Source: Methanomassiliicoccus sp.
GTDB lineage: Archaea > Thermoplasmatota > Thermoplasmata > Methanomassiliicoccales > Methanomassiliicoccaceae
Direction of reading: 5' to 3'
NCBI GenBank assembly: GCA_033485155.1
Contig: JAWQJJ010000007.1
Coordinates: forward strand, 104,235 to 168,234
Length of the DNA stretch: 64,000 nt
The translations under genes were made by a program, and so were the position numbers. Position 1 is the stretch's first letter. Each line of letters opens with the position of its first letter. Shown in pieces: positions 16,255 to 23,592 of this stretch. The notes below the pieces were generated by a model. It was not told where the DNA came from and made no database searches. It saw only the letters and a program-made list of their open reading frames with translations.

Positions 16255-16683
16255 TCATTCCCTCTTAACGAACAATCCGCACCAGCATTCACCCGTCTCC
16301 TTGTAGACCGGCTGAATGAAGAAGTTGCAGGGGCATATCAGATTGAGATCCTCCTCGAGGTCCCCGGTGGTGATCCGGCAGGGGCAATACTTCAGGCCGT
16401 GGTTCTTCTGGTTCTCCAGCTCACCCTTGGCCAGCGTTTTGACGAACTCCCGGTCGGGATTGAGCTTGAACGGTTTTCCTTCGGCGAACTTTTCCCACAC
16501 ATCCAGTAGCTGGTCCACCTGATCGAGCCTGTCGCCCCGGTCGATGATGACCTTCTTCGACTCCGGGTAGTCGATCAGCGTGAAGGCGTTCTTGGCCCCG
16601 CAGGTGGGGCAGATAGCTGGTCCCTTGATGCCATAGTGGATGTCATTGCATACGTTGCAACGCCAGAGCTTCTTCACCGCCAT
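16255..16683 (-). CDS. Ferredoxin:thioredoxin reductase catalytic chain with N-terminal rubredoxin-like domain
   Basis: The 142-residue protein fuses a rubredoxin-like metal site (WRCNVCNDIHYG and CPTCGA, residues 8-29) to the catalytic beta chain of ferredoxin:thioredoxin reductase, recognised by the CPC, CPC and CWC motifs near residues 99, 117 and 133 that hold the 4Fe-4S cluster and the redox disulfide. It passes electrons from ferredoxin to thioredoxin in the cytoplasm. Related rubredoxin-fused reductases are known from methanogens. A TATA-like TTTATATT at about 16715-16724 and an RBS GGAGGAG before the ATG support this as first gene of the operon. Confidence 0.9.
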   Translation of the reverse strand: MAVKKLWRCNVCNDIHYGIKGPAICPTCGAKNAFTLIDYPESKKVIIDRGDRLDQVDQLLDVWEKFAEGKPFKLNPDREFVKTLAKGELENQKNHGLKYCPCRITTGDLEEDLNLICPCNFFIQPVYKETGECWCGLFVKRE

Positions 16684-16787
16684 TTTTCTCCTCCATTGAC
16701 AATGTTGGCAATCGAATATAAACCATTGGGAGCGGTTCCGACAGGCAAGGCTTATTAGGGCTCCAGCTCGAATGGTCTGATGATCAC

Positions 16788-17156
16788 ATGACCATCATTC
16801 GATGCCCAATATGCGATCAGTTCCTGGAAGGGGACGGGGAGGGTCCGCTCACCGTCGCCCTCCGCGAACACCTATCCTCCGCTCATCAGCTACATGAGCA
16901 GCACGACGTGCTGTCGTCCACATCACCGCTCCCGCACCAACCCCAGGAGTGGGAGGAGATGAAGCGCGAGGAGGTGTTGGTGGATCCCAAGGAAGGCGAG
17001 GTCGGGGAGGACGTCCCCGAATCCGTGCTGTGCCCGTTCTGCGGAGACCGGTTCCTCGGTCATGACGGGGAGGACCTGACCCAGCACCTCATCGCCCATC
17101 TTAGGGACGTCCACGGTATACACACGCGTGGCCGGTTCATGACCCTGGTCCGTTGA
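16788..17156 (+). CDS. Paired zinc-finger protein (family copy 1)
   Basis: The 122-residue protein has two copies of one module: CPICDQFLEGDGEGPLTVA followed by HLSSAH (residues 6-32) and CPFCGDRFLGHDGEDLTQH followed by HLRDVH (about 82-110). The pattern CPxC, an acidic D/E-rich loop, then two histidines five apart suggests C2H2-like zinc binding. The linker is acidic and proline-containing. Three other loci in this window encode the same layout. A TATA-like TTATTAGG about 30 nt upstream supports expression. Function is unknown. Confidence 0.78.
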   Translation: MTIIRCPICDQFLEGDGEGPLTVALREHLSSAHQLHEQHDVLSSTSPLPHQPQEWEEMKREEVLVDPKEGEVGEDVPESVLCPFCGDRFLGHDGEDLTQHLIAHLRDVHGIHTRGRFMTLVR

Positions 17157-17693
17157 TCAGAGTCTCTTGATGACCGGCCCCGGTGTCCTGAACTCGCCGT
17201 CCCAGTAGATGAGTACATCTGAGCGGTCGTAGTCCTTGGTGATGTCGGTGTGGACCACCTTGCCCATGTACCAGATGTGGTCCCAATCCCCCCGGTCGAC
17301 CTGCTCTAGCTTCTTGACTTCGATGTTCAGCGGGCACTCCGCTATGCTCGGCGATCTTATCCTTTTTCCTGGCTGGGGAGTAAGGCCGACCTCCGCGAAC
17401 TTGTTAAGTCTACTCCCGGACTGGTAGCCGCATTTCACGACCTGTTCTAGGATGTCCTTGCCCGGCACGTTGAGGGAGAAATCCTCGGTCTCCTCCAGCA
17501 GCTTGTAGCTGAACCGCGAGGTCTTGATCCCTATGCCCACGATGGTCGGGTCCACCGAGAACACGTTGAACATGCCGATGGTGGTGATGTTCTGCTCTTT
17601 CTCTCCTACTGCCAGGAGCATGACCGGGGCGGGGGGTAGCTGCATGACCGCTTCGATCGCTCCCATGTCCAGCTTGAGGTTCTCCTCCGTCAT
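17157..17693 (-). CDS. Flavin reductase-like FMN-binding split-barrel protein
   Basis: The 178-residue protein resembles flavin reductase-like / flavoredoxin domains: PPAPVMLLAVGEKEQNITT near the N-terminus, VGIGIKTSRFSYKLLEETEDFSLNVP in the middle and HTDITKDYD near the end. Such proteins bind FMN and serve as oxidoreductases or electron carriers. The start MTEENLKLD at 17693 is preferred to the open frame reaching 17828, because a TATA-like TTATTATAA lies about 35 nt before it. It is convergent with the zinc-finger gene, with no gap. Confidence 0.85.
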   Translation of the reverse strand: MTEENLKLDMGAIEAVMQLPPAPVMLLAVGEKEQNITTIGMFNVFSVDPTIVGIGIKTSRFSYKLLEETEDFSLNVPGKDILEQVVKCGYQSGSRLNKFAEVGLTPQPGKRIRSPSIAECPLNIEVKKLEQVDRGDWDHIWYMGKVVHTDITKDYDRSDVLIYWDGEFRTPGPVIKRL

Positions 17694-17824
17694 GGTAGCA
17701 CCATACTTTAAGCGTAGGACGGGATTATAATAAGCGCTCCTAATAGGTGCGGTCAAGGATCCCAACGGGCCGACGGTCGAAACGTCTGGGCCGTGCTTGC
17801 CTCTGCCTGAGACCCCCGCCTCGC

Positions 17825-18247
17825 TCACGCAACGCTGATATCGAGGTCGTCCGGAGGCAGGGACATGAGCGCCCGCCAGGTCTGGCGGTCGATCCGACGG
17901 ATCCTTCCGCCATTCTCATAATAGTGGATCTGGTAGTAGAACAACCACCAGTTGTTGAGCTCCAGCATCCGCAGCCGCAAAGCCGCGGCCTTATGTCTGG
18001 GAACGACCACCACCAGCCGGGCTTTGGACATTAAAATCTGGGCATATTCCACCATCAAATGGGGATCGGTGAGAGATTCCTCGCTCTCCACGAACTCCTT
18101 GCTCACCACATACCGTCCCTGGCAAGCGGTGATGATCCCTCGGCCGCATCGCACCTCGAACGATACCGTGGCGTCCGGATAGTGCTCCGTGACCTCGCGT
18201 TCGGTCTCTGACGCCCGCGCCCGGGTGACCACCTCGATGATGTTCAT
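17825..18247 (-). CDS. Hypothetical protein
   Basis: The 140-residue soluble protein is not recognised. The N-terminal half reads as alternating strands and helices (MNIIEVVTRARASETEREV; ATVSFEVRCGRGIITACQGRYVV), the C-terminal half is rich in aromatic residues and arginine (NNWWLFYYQIHYYENGGRIRRID). It precedes the flavin-reductase-like gene on the same strand by about 130 nt. No catalytic motif is seen. Confidence 0.6.
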   Translation of the reverse strand: MNIIEVVTRARASETEREVTEHYPDATVSFEVRCGRGIITACQGRYVVSKEFVESEESLTDPHLMVEYAQILMSKARLVVVVPRHKAAALRLRMLELNNWWLFYYQIHYYENGGRIRRIDRQTWRALMSLPPDDLDISVA

Positions 18248-18294
18248 CCGCGACCCTGGGAGAGGAACGTGGAGATGGGTATTTAGCGTTGAGC

Positions 18295-18729
18295 ATGTCC
18301 GTTCGGTGGAACGGCCGCGGATATCCGCGGAACAAGGATTATCTACTCGGCCCCATTCCTCTGGCGGTGGCCCGGCGGAGGAAGAAGCGGACGAACATCA
18401 AGCCCATCCTTTCCGCCTTCGTATGGGGAGTGTTGACCGGCTTGGGCATCGATCCCGGGCAGATGCTGGTCGAGACCACCGTAGATGCCCTGGGCCCCTA
18501 TTTCCAGATCGCCGCCGTGCTGTTCCTGTTCGTCGTGCTGTACTTCTCCTATAATTGGATCGTGGAAGGCTTGTCGCGTTCTCGCAAGGCCTTCCGCACA
18601 GCCGGAGTGGTGGGCATCGCCGCTATCATCCTGGCGTTCCTGGCCGGCTTCTTCGTGTTCTCTTGGGATAAGGCTGCGATCATGCTTGCGGTGTCCGCGC
18701 TGGCATGGCTGTGGGCGACCTGGAAATAA
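18295..18729 (+). CDS. Small integral membrane protein
   Basis: The 144-residue protein begins with a basic cytoplasmic stretch (VARRRKKRTNIK at about 26-37) and has three hydrophobic segments at about 71-92, 103-125 and 127-142. The ATG at 18295 follows a TATA-like TATTTAGCG too closely to set the start with certainty; a TTG six bases earlier is in frame. No family recognised. Confidence 0.65.
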   Translation: MSVRWNGRGYPRNKDYLLGPIPLAVARRRKKRTNIKPILSAFVWGVLTGLGIDPGQMLVETTVDALGPYFQIAAVLFLFVVLYFSYNWIVEGLSRSRKAFRTAGVVGIAAIILAFLAGFFVFSWDKAAIMLAVSALAWLWATWK

Positions 18730-18758
18730 AAACAGACGGCCCGGAGGCCGGAAAGGGC

Positions 18759-19040
18759 TCACTGAGAGTCGATGATCTTGATGAGGTGGTAGCCGAACTC
18801 CGTCTTCACCGGCCCGACCACTTCTCCCTTCTTGCCGTTGAAGGCTGCATCCTCGAACTTCTTTACCATCTGTCCCCGGCCGAAGGTGCCGAGGTCCCCT
18901 CCCTTGGCCTTGGACGGACACTGGGAATACTGCTTGGCGATGGCCTCGAAGCTTTCTCCCGACTTGATGCGGGCGAGGAGCTCGTAAGCCTTGTTCTGAT
19001 CCTTGACCAGTATATGCGCGGCGTGAACTTTGGTAACCAT
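18759..19040 (-). CDS. Parvulin-type peptidyl-prolyl cis-trans isomerase
   Basis: This stand-alone 93-residue parvulin domain has VHAAHILVKD at the start, SQCPSKAKGGDLGTFGRGQM in the middle and TEFGYHLIKI at the end, all core motifs of the PpiC/Pin1 fold. Without signal peptide or membrane helix it should act in the cytoplasm, assisting proline isomerisation during folding. The start MVTKVHAAH at 19040 fits other small archaeal parvulins; two upstream methionines are possible. Confidence 0.93.
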   Translation of the reverse strand: MVTKVHAAHILVKDQNKAYELLARIKSGESFEAIAKQYSQCPSKAKGGDLGTFGRGQMVKKFEDAAFNGKKGEVVGPVKTEFGYHLIKIIDSQ

Positions 19041-19089
19041 GGGGTCAGGGCACGCCATCACCGGAATAAATAGCTTCTTCTGAAAAACC

Positions 19090-19359
19090 TCACTTCGGAC
19101 CAGGGGTCCCCTCCAAACGGCGCTCCTCCATGATCATCTCCTTGATCTCCTCGATCAGGGGCACCCGGCCCTGCACCTTGAGATGTCCATTGATCCATAG
19201 CGCCGGCTGGGACATAATCCCCCGCTCCATGGCCACCTGGGGATTGAGGATCTTATCGACCTCCTCGTTCATCCCCAGCTCCTCCAGGGCCGCATAGGTG
19301 GCCGATTCCATGAGGCGGCACTTGCCGCACCGCATTGAGTAAAAGACCTCGATCTTCAT
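19090..19359 (-). CDS. Thioredoxin/glutaredoxin-like small redox protein
   Basis: The 89-residue protein has the active site RCGKCRLM near residues 10-17 and the cis-proline segment SQPALWINGHLKVQG near residues 50-64, typical of the small 'redox-active disulfide' thioredoxin-fold proteins of archaea. It sits 50 nt upstream of the parvulin gene on the same strand, so both may act in protein folding. The electron donor is unknown. Confidence 0.82.
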   Translation of the reverse strand: MKIEVFYSMRCGKCRLMESATYAALEELGMNEEVDKILNPQVAMERGIMSQPALWINGHLKVQGRVPLIEEIKEMIMEERRLEGTPGPK

Positions 19360-19441
19360 GGTACCGTCTCGGATAGGTCATCCTCAGGATATAAAGAATC
19401 GAGGGAAAAAATCGTTATGCTCCTCGTCCATTCGCTCCCGG

Positions 19442-20110
19442 ATGCTAGAGAAGGTGCGCGTGCTGACCAGGCACATCCGGCCGATCAGCGCGCTGCAGGA
19501 GCTCATCTACGGCCTGGTCATGTCACTGGCCACAATCAGCGTGGTGTCCCTCACCGTGGGACTGGACGAGTCGAGCCGCTCTACCTTGGTGCTCGCGGCC
19601 CTGGGGGTGAACTTTACCTGGGGGCTGGCGGACATGCTCATCCTCATCGTGCTGGAGAACTTCGACCGGTCCCGGAGGCGAAAGGTGGCCGCCTACGTCT
19701 TCAACGAGCCGGACGAGGACTGGGCGCTGGACATGATCCGGGAGGACCTGGAGGGCACCCTGATCGGACGCCTGGACCCCGCGGACCGAGAGCGCATATA
19801 CGTCGACGTTCTGGAGAGCGGGATGCGGGCGATCGAGCCTCAGCCCCGCTTCAGCCCTGCCATCATCAAAGGTGGCGTCCTGGCGTTCATCATCACCGTG
19901 ACCGCCGCGATTCCCGTCGTCCTCGTTCTCGTGCTCATAGCTCCGATCCATCTCGCCTTCCTCATGGCCTCGGCCACCGCGGCGGTGCTGCTCTTCCTCA
20001 CTGGCTTCGTCTGGGCCCCCTTCGCCGGCATTGGGCGATGGCAGGCTGGGCTCGCGCTCATGGGCATCGGCCTCCTGATATCTCTGTCCACCCTGTTCAT
20101 CGGTGGCTAG
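19442..20110 (+). CDS. Multi-pass membrane protein, VIT/CCC1-like
   Basis: The 222-residue protein has about five hydrophobic segments (roughly 19-42, 47-67, 140-164, 166-190 and 197-220) and a cytoplasmic loop rich in acidic residues (NEPDEDWALDMIREDLEGTL). The N-terminal ELIYGLVMSLATISVVS resembles the first helix of VIT-family iron/manganese transporters. The assignment is tentative because the metal-binding glutamates are not clear. A TATA-like GATATAAAG lies about 50 nt before the ATG. Confidence 0.55.
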   Translation: MLEKVRVLTRHIRPISALQELIYGLVMSLATISVVSLTVGLDESSRSTLVLAALGVNFTWGLADMLILIVLENFDRSRRRKVAAYVFNEPDEDWALDMIREDLEGTLIGRLDPADRERIYVDVLESGMRAIEPQPRFSPAIIKGGVLAFIITVTAAIPVVLVLVLIAPIHLAFLMASATAAVLLFLTGFVWAPFAGIGRWQAGLALMGIGLLISLSTLFIGG

Positions 20111-20116
20111 TCGCAT

Positions 20117-20129
20117 CAACCTTATTACC
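20117..20129 (+). promoter_or_regulatory. TATA-like box of hisD
   Basis: CAACCTTATTACC is centred about 28 nt before the hisD ATG at 20152, giving a leaderless or near-leaderless mRNA. Confidence 0.4.
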
Positions 20130-20151
20130 GAGGGCCACGTTCGTCCCTCCG

Positions 20152-21408
20152 ATGTTGAAGCAGCTGGATGTCGGTCAGTGGAGCGATAAGCGGCGGGGGA
20201 GCATCGGAGAGGTGCGCCGCCCGGTGGAGGACATCATCGCCCAGGTCCGCGAGCGGGGGGATGATGCCCTCCTGGACCTGACCGAGAGGTTCGACAAGGT
20301 CCGACCCGACCATATCCGGGTCGCCAGGGAGGACATCGAGGAAGCGTACCGCCAGGTGGACGACAAGGTCGTGGATGCCCTGAGGAGGTCGAAGGCCAAC
20401 GTCGAGGCGTTCCACCGCCTCCAGCGCCCGGCCGATATGTGGACCCGGGAGGTTGCCCCCGGACTGGTCCTGGGGGTCAAGAACACTTCACTGGACCGCA
20501 TCGGCATCTACGTGCCGGGGGGCCGAGCGTCCTATCCGTCCACGGTGATCATGTGCGCCGTGCCCGCGAAGGTAGCGGGGGTTCCGCACATCATCATGTG
20601 CACCCCGCCCCCGGTCAACCCCTTGACCTTAGTGGCCGCAGACATCGCCGGAGTGGACGCCGTGTATACAGTAGGCGGCGCTCAGGCAATCGCGGCCATG
20701 GCCTTCGGGACGCGGTCCATCGACCCCGTCCAGAAGATAGTGGGCCCCGGTAATGTGTATGTCACCATGGCCAAGATGCTCCTGAGAGACCGGGTGGAGA
20801 TCGATTCCCCCGCCGGCCCCTCGGAGATCGCCGTCCTCGCCGACAGCTCGGCAGAGCCGGAGTTCATCGCCGCTGACATGCTCGCCCAGGCCGAGCACGA
20901 CCCCAACGCCGCGTGCGTGCTCGTGACCACGGATGAGAACCTGGTGTCCAAGGTCGGCAGGGAGATCGAGCGCAGCGTGCCCCGCTCCGAACGGAAGGAG
21001 ATCATCGAACGGTCGCTGCAGAACTGCGGATATGTGCTGGCGAGGGACATCGCCTCGGCGGTGGAGATAGTCAACTTCATCGCCCCCGAGCACCTGTCGA
21101 TCCAGGTCTCCGACCCCCAGGCTGCGCTCAAGGATATCCGCAACGCCGGCTCTATCTTCGTCGGCCGGTATGCGGCGGTGGCCCTGGGCGATTACGCTTC
21201 GGGAACGAACCATGTGCTGCCAACCGCCGGCTACGCCCATGTGCACTCCGGCCTCGACGTCATGCACTTTATGAAGCGCAGCTCGGTCCAGATCGTGGAC
21301 CAGGAGGGCCTGGAGGTCCTTGGGGACACGGTAGAGACACTGTCAAGGGCTGAGGGCCTACACGCCCACGCCCGCTCGGTCGCGGTGCGCCGGAAGCGGC
21401 AGGATTGA
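20152..21408 (+). CDS. hisD: Histidinol dehydrogenase
   Basis: HisD oxidises L-histidinol to L-histidine in two NAD-dependent steps. The 418-residue protein has the normal length and motifs GIYVPGGRASYPSTV, VGPGNVYVTMAK, DSPAGPSEIAVLAD, EHDPNAACVLVT, NFIAPEHLSIQ and GTNHVLPTAGYA, including the Gln/His zinc ligands and the catalytic Glu-His pair (APEHL). The frame extends upstream to 19417, but that portion is out-of-frame translation of the preceding membrane protein. No other his genes are adjacent, so the pathway is dispersed. Confidence 0.96.
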   Translation: MLKQLDVGQWSDKRRGSIGEVRRPVEDIIAQVRERGDDALLDLTERFDKVRPDHIRVAREDIEEAYRQVDDKVVDALRRSKANVEAFHRLQRPADMWTREVAPGLVLGVKNTSLDRIGIYVPGGRASYPSTVIMCAVPAKVAGVPHIIMCTPPPVNPLTLVAADIAGVDAVYTVGGAQAIAAMAFGTRSIDPVQKIVGPGNVYVTMAKMLLRDRVEIDSPAGPSEIAVLADSSAEPEFIAADMLAQAEHDPNAACVLVTTDENLVSKVGREIERSVPRSERKEIIERSLQNCGYVLARDIASAVEIVNFIAPEHLSIQVSDPQAALKDIRNAGSIFVGRYAAVALGDYASGTNHVLPTAGYAHVHSGLDVMHFMKRSSVQIVDQEGLEVLGDTVETLSRAEGLHAHARSVAVRRKRQD

Positions 21409-21414
21409 TCGGCA

Positions 21415-22008
21415 ATGCCAACTCCGGGCATGGAGGAAAAGATTAGAGTAACCGCCCGGCCATCACAGCGTGACATGTTCGAACCCATTCAGGTCCCGGC
21501 GTCGCTGACGTGGAGGCAGGCCGGATCGGTCCGCCGCAGCTACGAGCTGGTGAGCGAAGCACGGATCCTCGCCTCCATGCAGTTCCCCCGGCTGTTCAGC
21601 GATCTGGCGGAAGTGCGCATCGGAGATGCGGAATACTCGCTGGACCGCACCGGCATCCTGCACCCCAAGGTCATCCTGCGCCGAGGGCCGTTCCAGGAAG
21701 AGCTGGGGCAGGTGATGATGGGGTGGAGGGCGGCATGGACGATGGAGATCCTCGACGGGCGGCGCTACACAGTGGAGCGTAGGTCCATTTGGGGTGGCCT
21801 CTGGGCGCTCATCGGCTCGAGCAACGAGGTCCTGGCCGAGGTCCGAGTTCGACCGGCCATCCTTCGCCAGGAGGCCGAGGTGACCGTGCATGAGCGCGGA
21901 TCCCGGGACCGCGATCTGCCGCTGTTCCTCACTGTCGCCTGGTATCTGGTGATCCTCAACCAGCAGGATAGTGCGGCTGCTTCTTCGGCCGGGGTGGCGT
22001 CGACATGA
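21415..22008 (+). CDS. Hypothetical protein, tandem paralogue 1
   Basis: The 197-residue protein starts 6 nt after hisD and overlaps the next gene by four bases. Its body is strand-rich: WRQAGSVRRSYELVSEARILASMQFPRLFSDLAEVRIGDAEYSLDRTG. The same pattern, 'W-x-RRE-S-E-V-A-x-M-x-x-P-x-F', begins the following gene, so the two are diverged duplicates. A C-terminal hydrophobic segment DLPLFLTVAWYLVILNQQ is shared. The fold could be LURP-one/tubby-like, by general pattern only. Confidence 0.65.
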   Translation: MPTPGMEEKIRVTARPSQRDMFEPIQVPASLTWRQAGSVRRSYELVSEARILASMQFPRLFSDLAEVRIGDAEYSLDRTGILHPKVILRRGPFQEELGQVMMGWRAAWTMEILDGRRYTVERRSIWGGLWALIGSSNEVLAEVRVRPAILRQEAEVTVHERGSRDRDLPLFLTVAWYLVILNQQDSAAASSAGVAST

Positions 22009-22478
22009 GCATCTCTGCCGGTAGCGCGGAATGGATCAGGCCCAAGGCTTGGAAGTTGGACTGGGAGCTGCGCCGCGAGAGTGAGGTCGTCGCCAGGATG
22101 TCCTCGCCCTCCTTCTTCGGCACCACCGTCCGGGCGACCATGGGGAGCGAAAACTTCGTATTGCGCAAGGGAGGCCTTCAAAGGCCCGGAGCGGCGATCT
22201 CGGCCATCGGGGCGAGCGCCGATCTCGCCCGCTTGGAGTATGACGCCCTGGACCGCGGGACCGTGGTCCTCGCCGACGGAACGACCTACCTGTGGACCCG
22301 CGTCGAGCCGGCGGGGACCTGGGCCATGCTTCGTCCGGACGGGGCGGTGTTGTTCACCGTGTTCCGCGACCTCCGGAACAAGTACCCCACCGGCAAGGTC
22401 GAAGTCAAGACTGAGGACCGGAACGGTGGAATGCTTCTCCTGCTGGTCTGGTTCATGATCAACACCACCGATTGCTGA
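22005..22478 (+). CDS. Hypothetical protein, tandem paralogue 2
   Basis: The 157-residue protein is the shorter copy of its upstream neighbour. WKLDWELRRESEVVARMSSPSFFGTTVRATMGSENF aligns by eye with the neighbour's N-terminal part, and both end in a hydrophobic segment (GGMLLLLVWFMINTTDC here). The ATGA overlap means coupled translation. No family is recognised with confidence. Confidence 0.65.
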   Translation: MSISAGSAEWIRPKAWKLDWELRRESEVVARMSSPSFFGTTVRATMGSENFVLRKGGLQRPGAAISAIGASADLARLEYDALDRGTVVLADGTTYLWTRVEPAGTWAMLRPDGAVLFTVFRDLRNKYPTGKVEVKTEDRNGGMLLLLVWFMINTTDC

Positions 22479-22738
22479 ACGATATTCAAATTCTTCCAGG
22501 CGCGCGTGGATATCGTCGTGGCGGAGATCGCACCGATCATCGAGTTGCTGCCGATCTTCGAAGCCATGATCTGTTTCCCCCTCTTCAGGTCACTATCTCT
22601 CGTCCCGATGATCTACCTTTGTAAGTAGTCCGGGGGCTGACTGAAGACGCACCGTCCGCCCAGGGGCCGAGGTCATTTCCGCCATACTGCCGATTCGTCC
22701 GCCAGCAGATTGATTGCCATGCTCGTCATCATCACCAT

Positions 22739-23425
22739 GTGGCCGATAAGGACGAGGTCGAAGGTGCTTCTTCCCGGGGTAGCGGCGATCAGGAGACCTG
22801 CTGGGACCGCGAGTACTCTTGCCCTCATCCCATGTGGAAAGGCCCTCCGAAGGACGACCTCGGCCTGGAGCTCGCTGGGGTCGTGCTGGAGCTGGGCTGC
22901 GGAAACGGGAAGACGGCAGCCGTCCTCGTGCGCACTGCCAGCTCTGTGGTGGCGTTGGACTTCTCTCGCGTCGGCCTTAGATCTTGCCGCCTGGCCGTGC
23001 CTTCCCCCGGCCTCGAGCTTGTGAGAGGGGACCTGCGCTCCCTCCCCTTCGCCGATCGTACCTTCGATCATGTGGTGGCGTCTCACGTTCTGGGCCATCT
23101 GCTGCAAGACGAGCGCCGGAGGGCCATGGACGAGATTATCCGGGTGCTCGTACCAGGGGGCACTCTGGTGCTCAGAGCCTTCTCGGTGAAAGACATGCGA
23201 TGCGGCCAGGGCCAAGAGATCGAGGCTGGCACCTTCCGGCGCGGTACCGGCATCAGGAACCACTTCTTCAGCGGGGAGGAGCTGCGTGTCCTGACCGTGG
23301 GCCTCGAGGAAGTGACGCTAGAGGAGTCGGTGTCCAGCAAGCGCTATGGAGGGCGGGAGATGACTAGGGCGGAGTGGTCCGGCATCTTCCGGGTTATTCG
23401 TGATGGCCCTCAGTCCAAGCCGTAG
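22739..23425 (+). CDS. SAM-dependent class I methyltransferase
   Basis: The 228-residue protein has motif I VLELGCGNGKTAAVL, motif II VVALDFS, a DLRSLPFADRTFDHVVASHVLGHL stretch and post-motif VLVPGGTLVLRAFS, as in type 11 methyltransferases. The substrate is not evident. The start is GTG at 22739, chosen for length; an uninterrupted frame with the first family motif at about residue 49 is typical. It stands alone, and C-terminal EMTRAEWSGIFRVI may form the substrate lid. Confidence 0.85.
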   Translation: MADKDEVEGASSRGSGDQETCWDREYSCPHPMWKGPPKDDLGLELAGVVLELGCGNGKTAAVLVRTASSVVALDFSRVGLRSCRLAVPSPGLELVRGDLRSLPFADRTFDHVVASHVLGHLLQDERRRAMDEIIRVLVPGGTLVLRAFSVKDMRCGQGQEIEAGTFRRGTGIRNHFFSGEELRVLTVGLEEVTLEESVSSKRYGGREMTRAEWSGIFRVIRDGPQSKP

Positions 23426-23592
23426 GCGTTCCTGGCACCACGGTGTGACGGGAGAGACGGTGAGCGGCCGGATACGGAACAGTCCCGCTTAGCCCGCTAT
23501 TGGGGATGATCGGCCACCCTGGCCCGCATGGTCGGGCCGGCAGTAGATTGCACGAATCCACCTTTGAAAATAGATGCCCTCTGTCCTCACCG

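Noticed and set aside
19417..20151. N-terminal extension of the hisD frame
   Set aside because: It is the out-of-frame reading of the upstream membrane protein; HisD family length matches the ATG at 20152.
22286..22567. Minus-strand 93-codon open frame with a good purine-rich RBS
   Set aside because: About two thirds of it lies antisense to the 22005 gene. Only the first 30 residues are free of overlap, so a gene is not supported, though a short peptide cannot be excluded.
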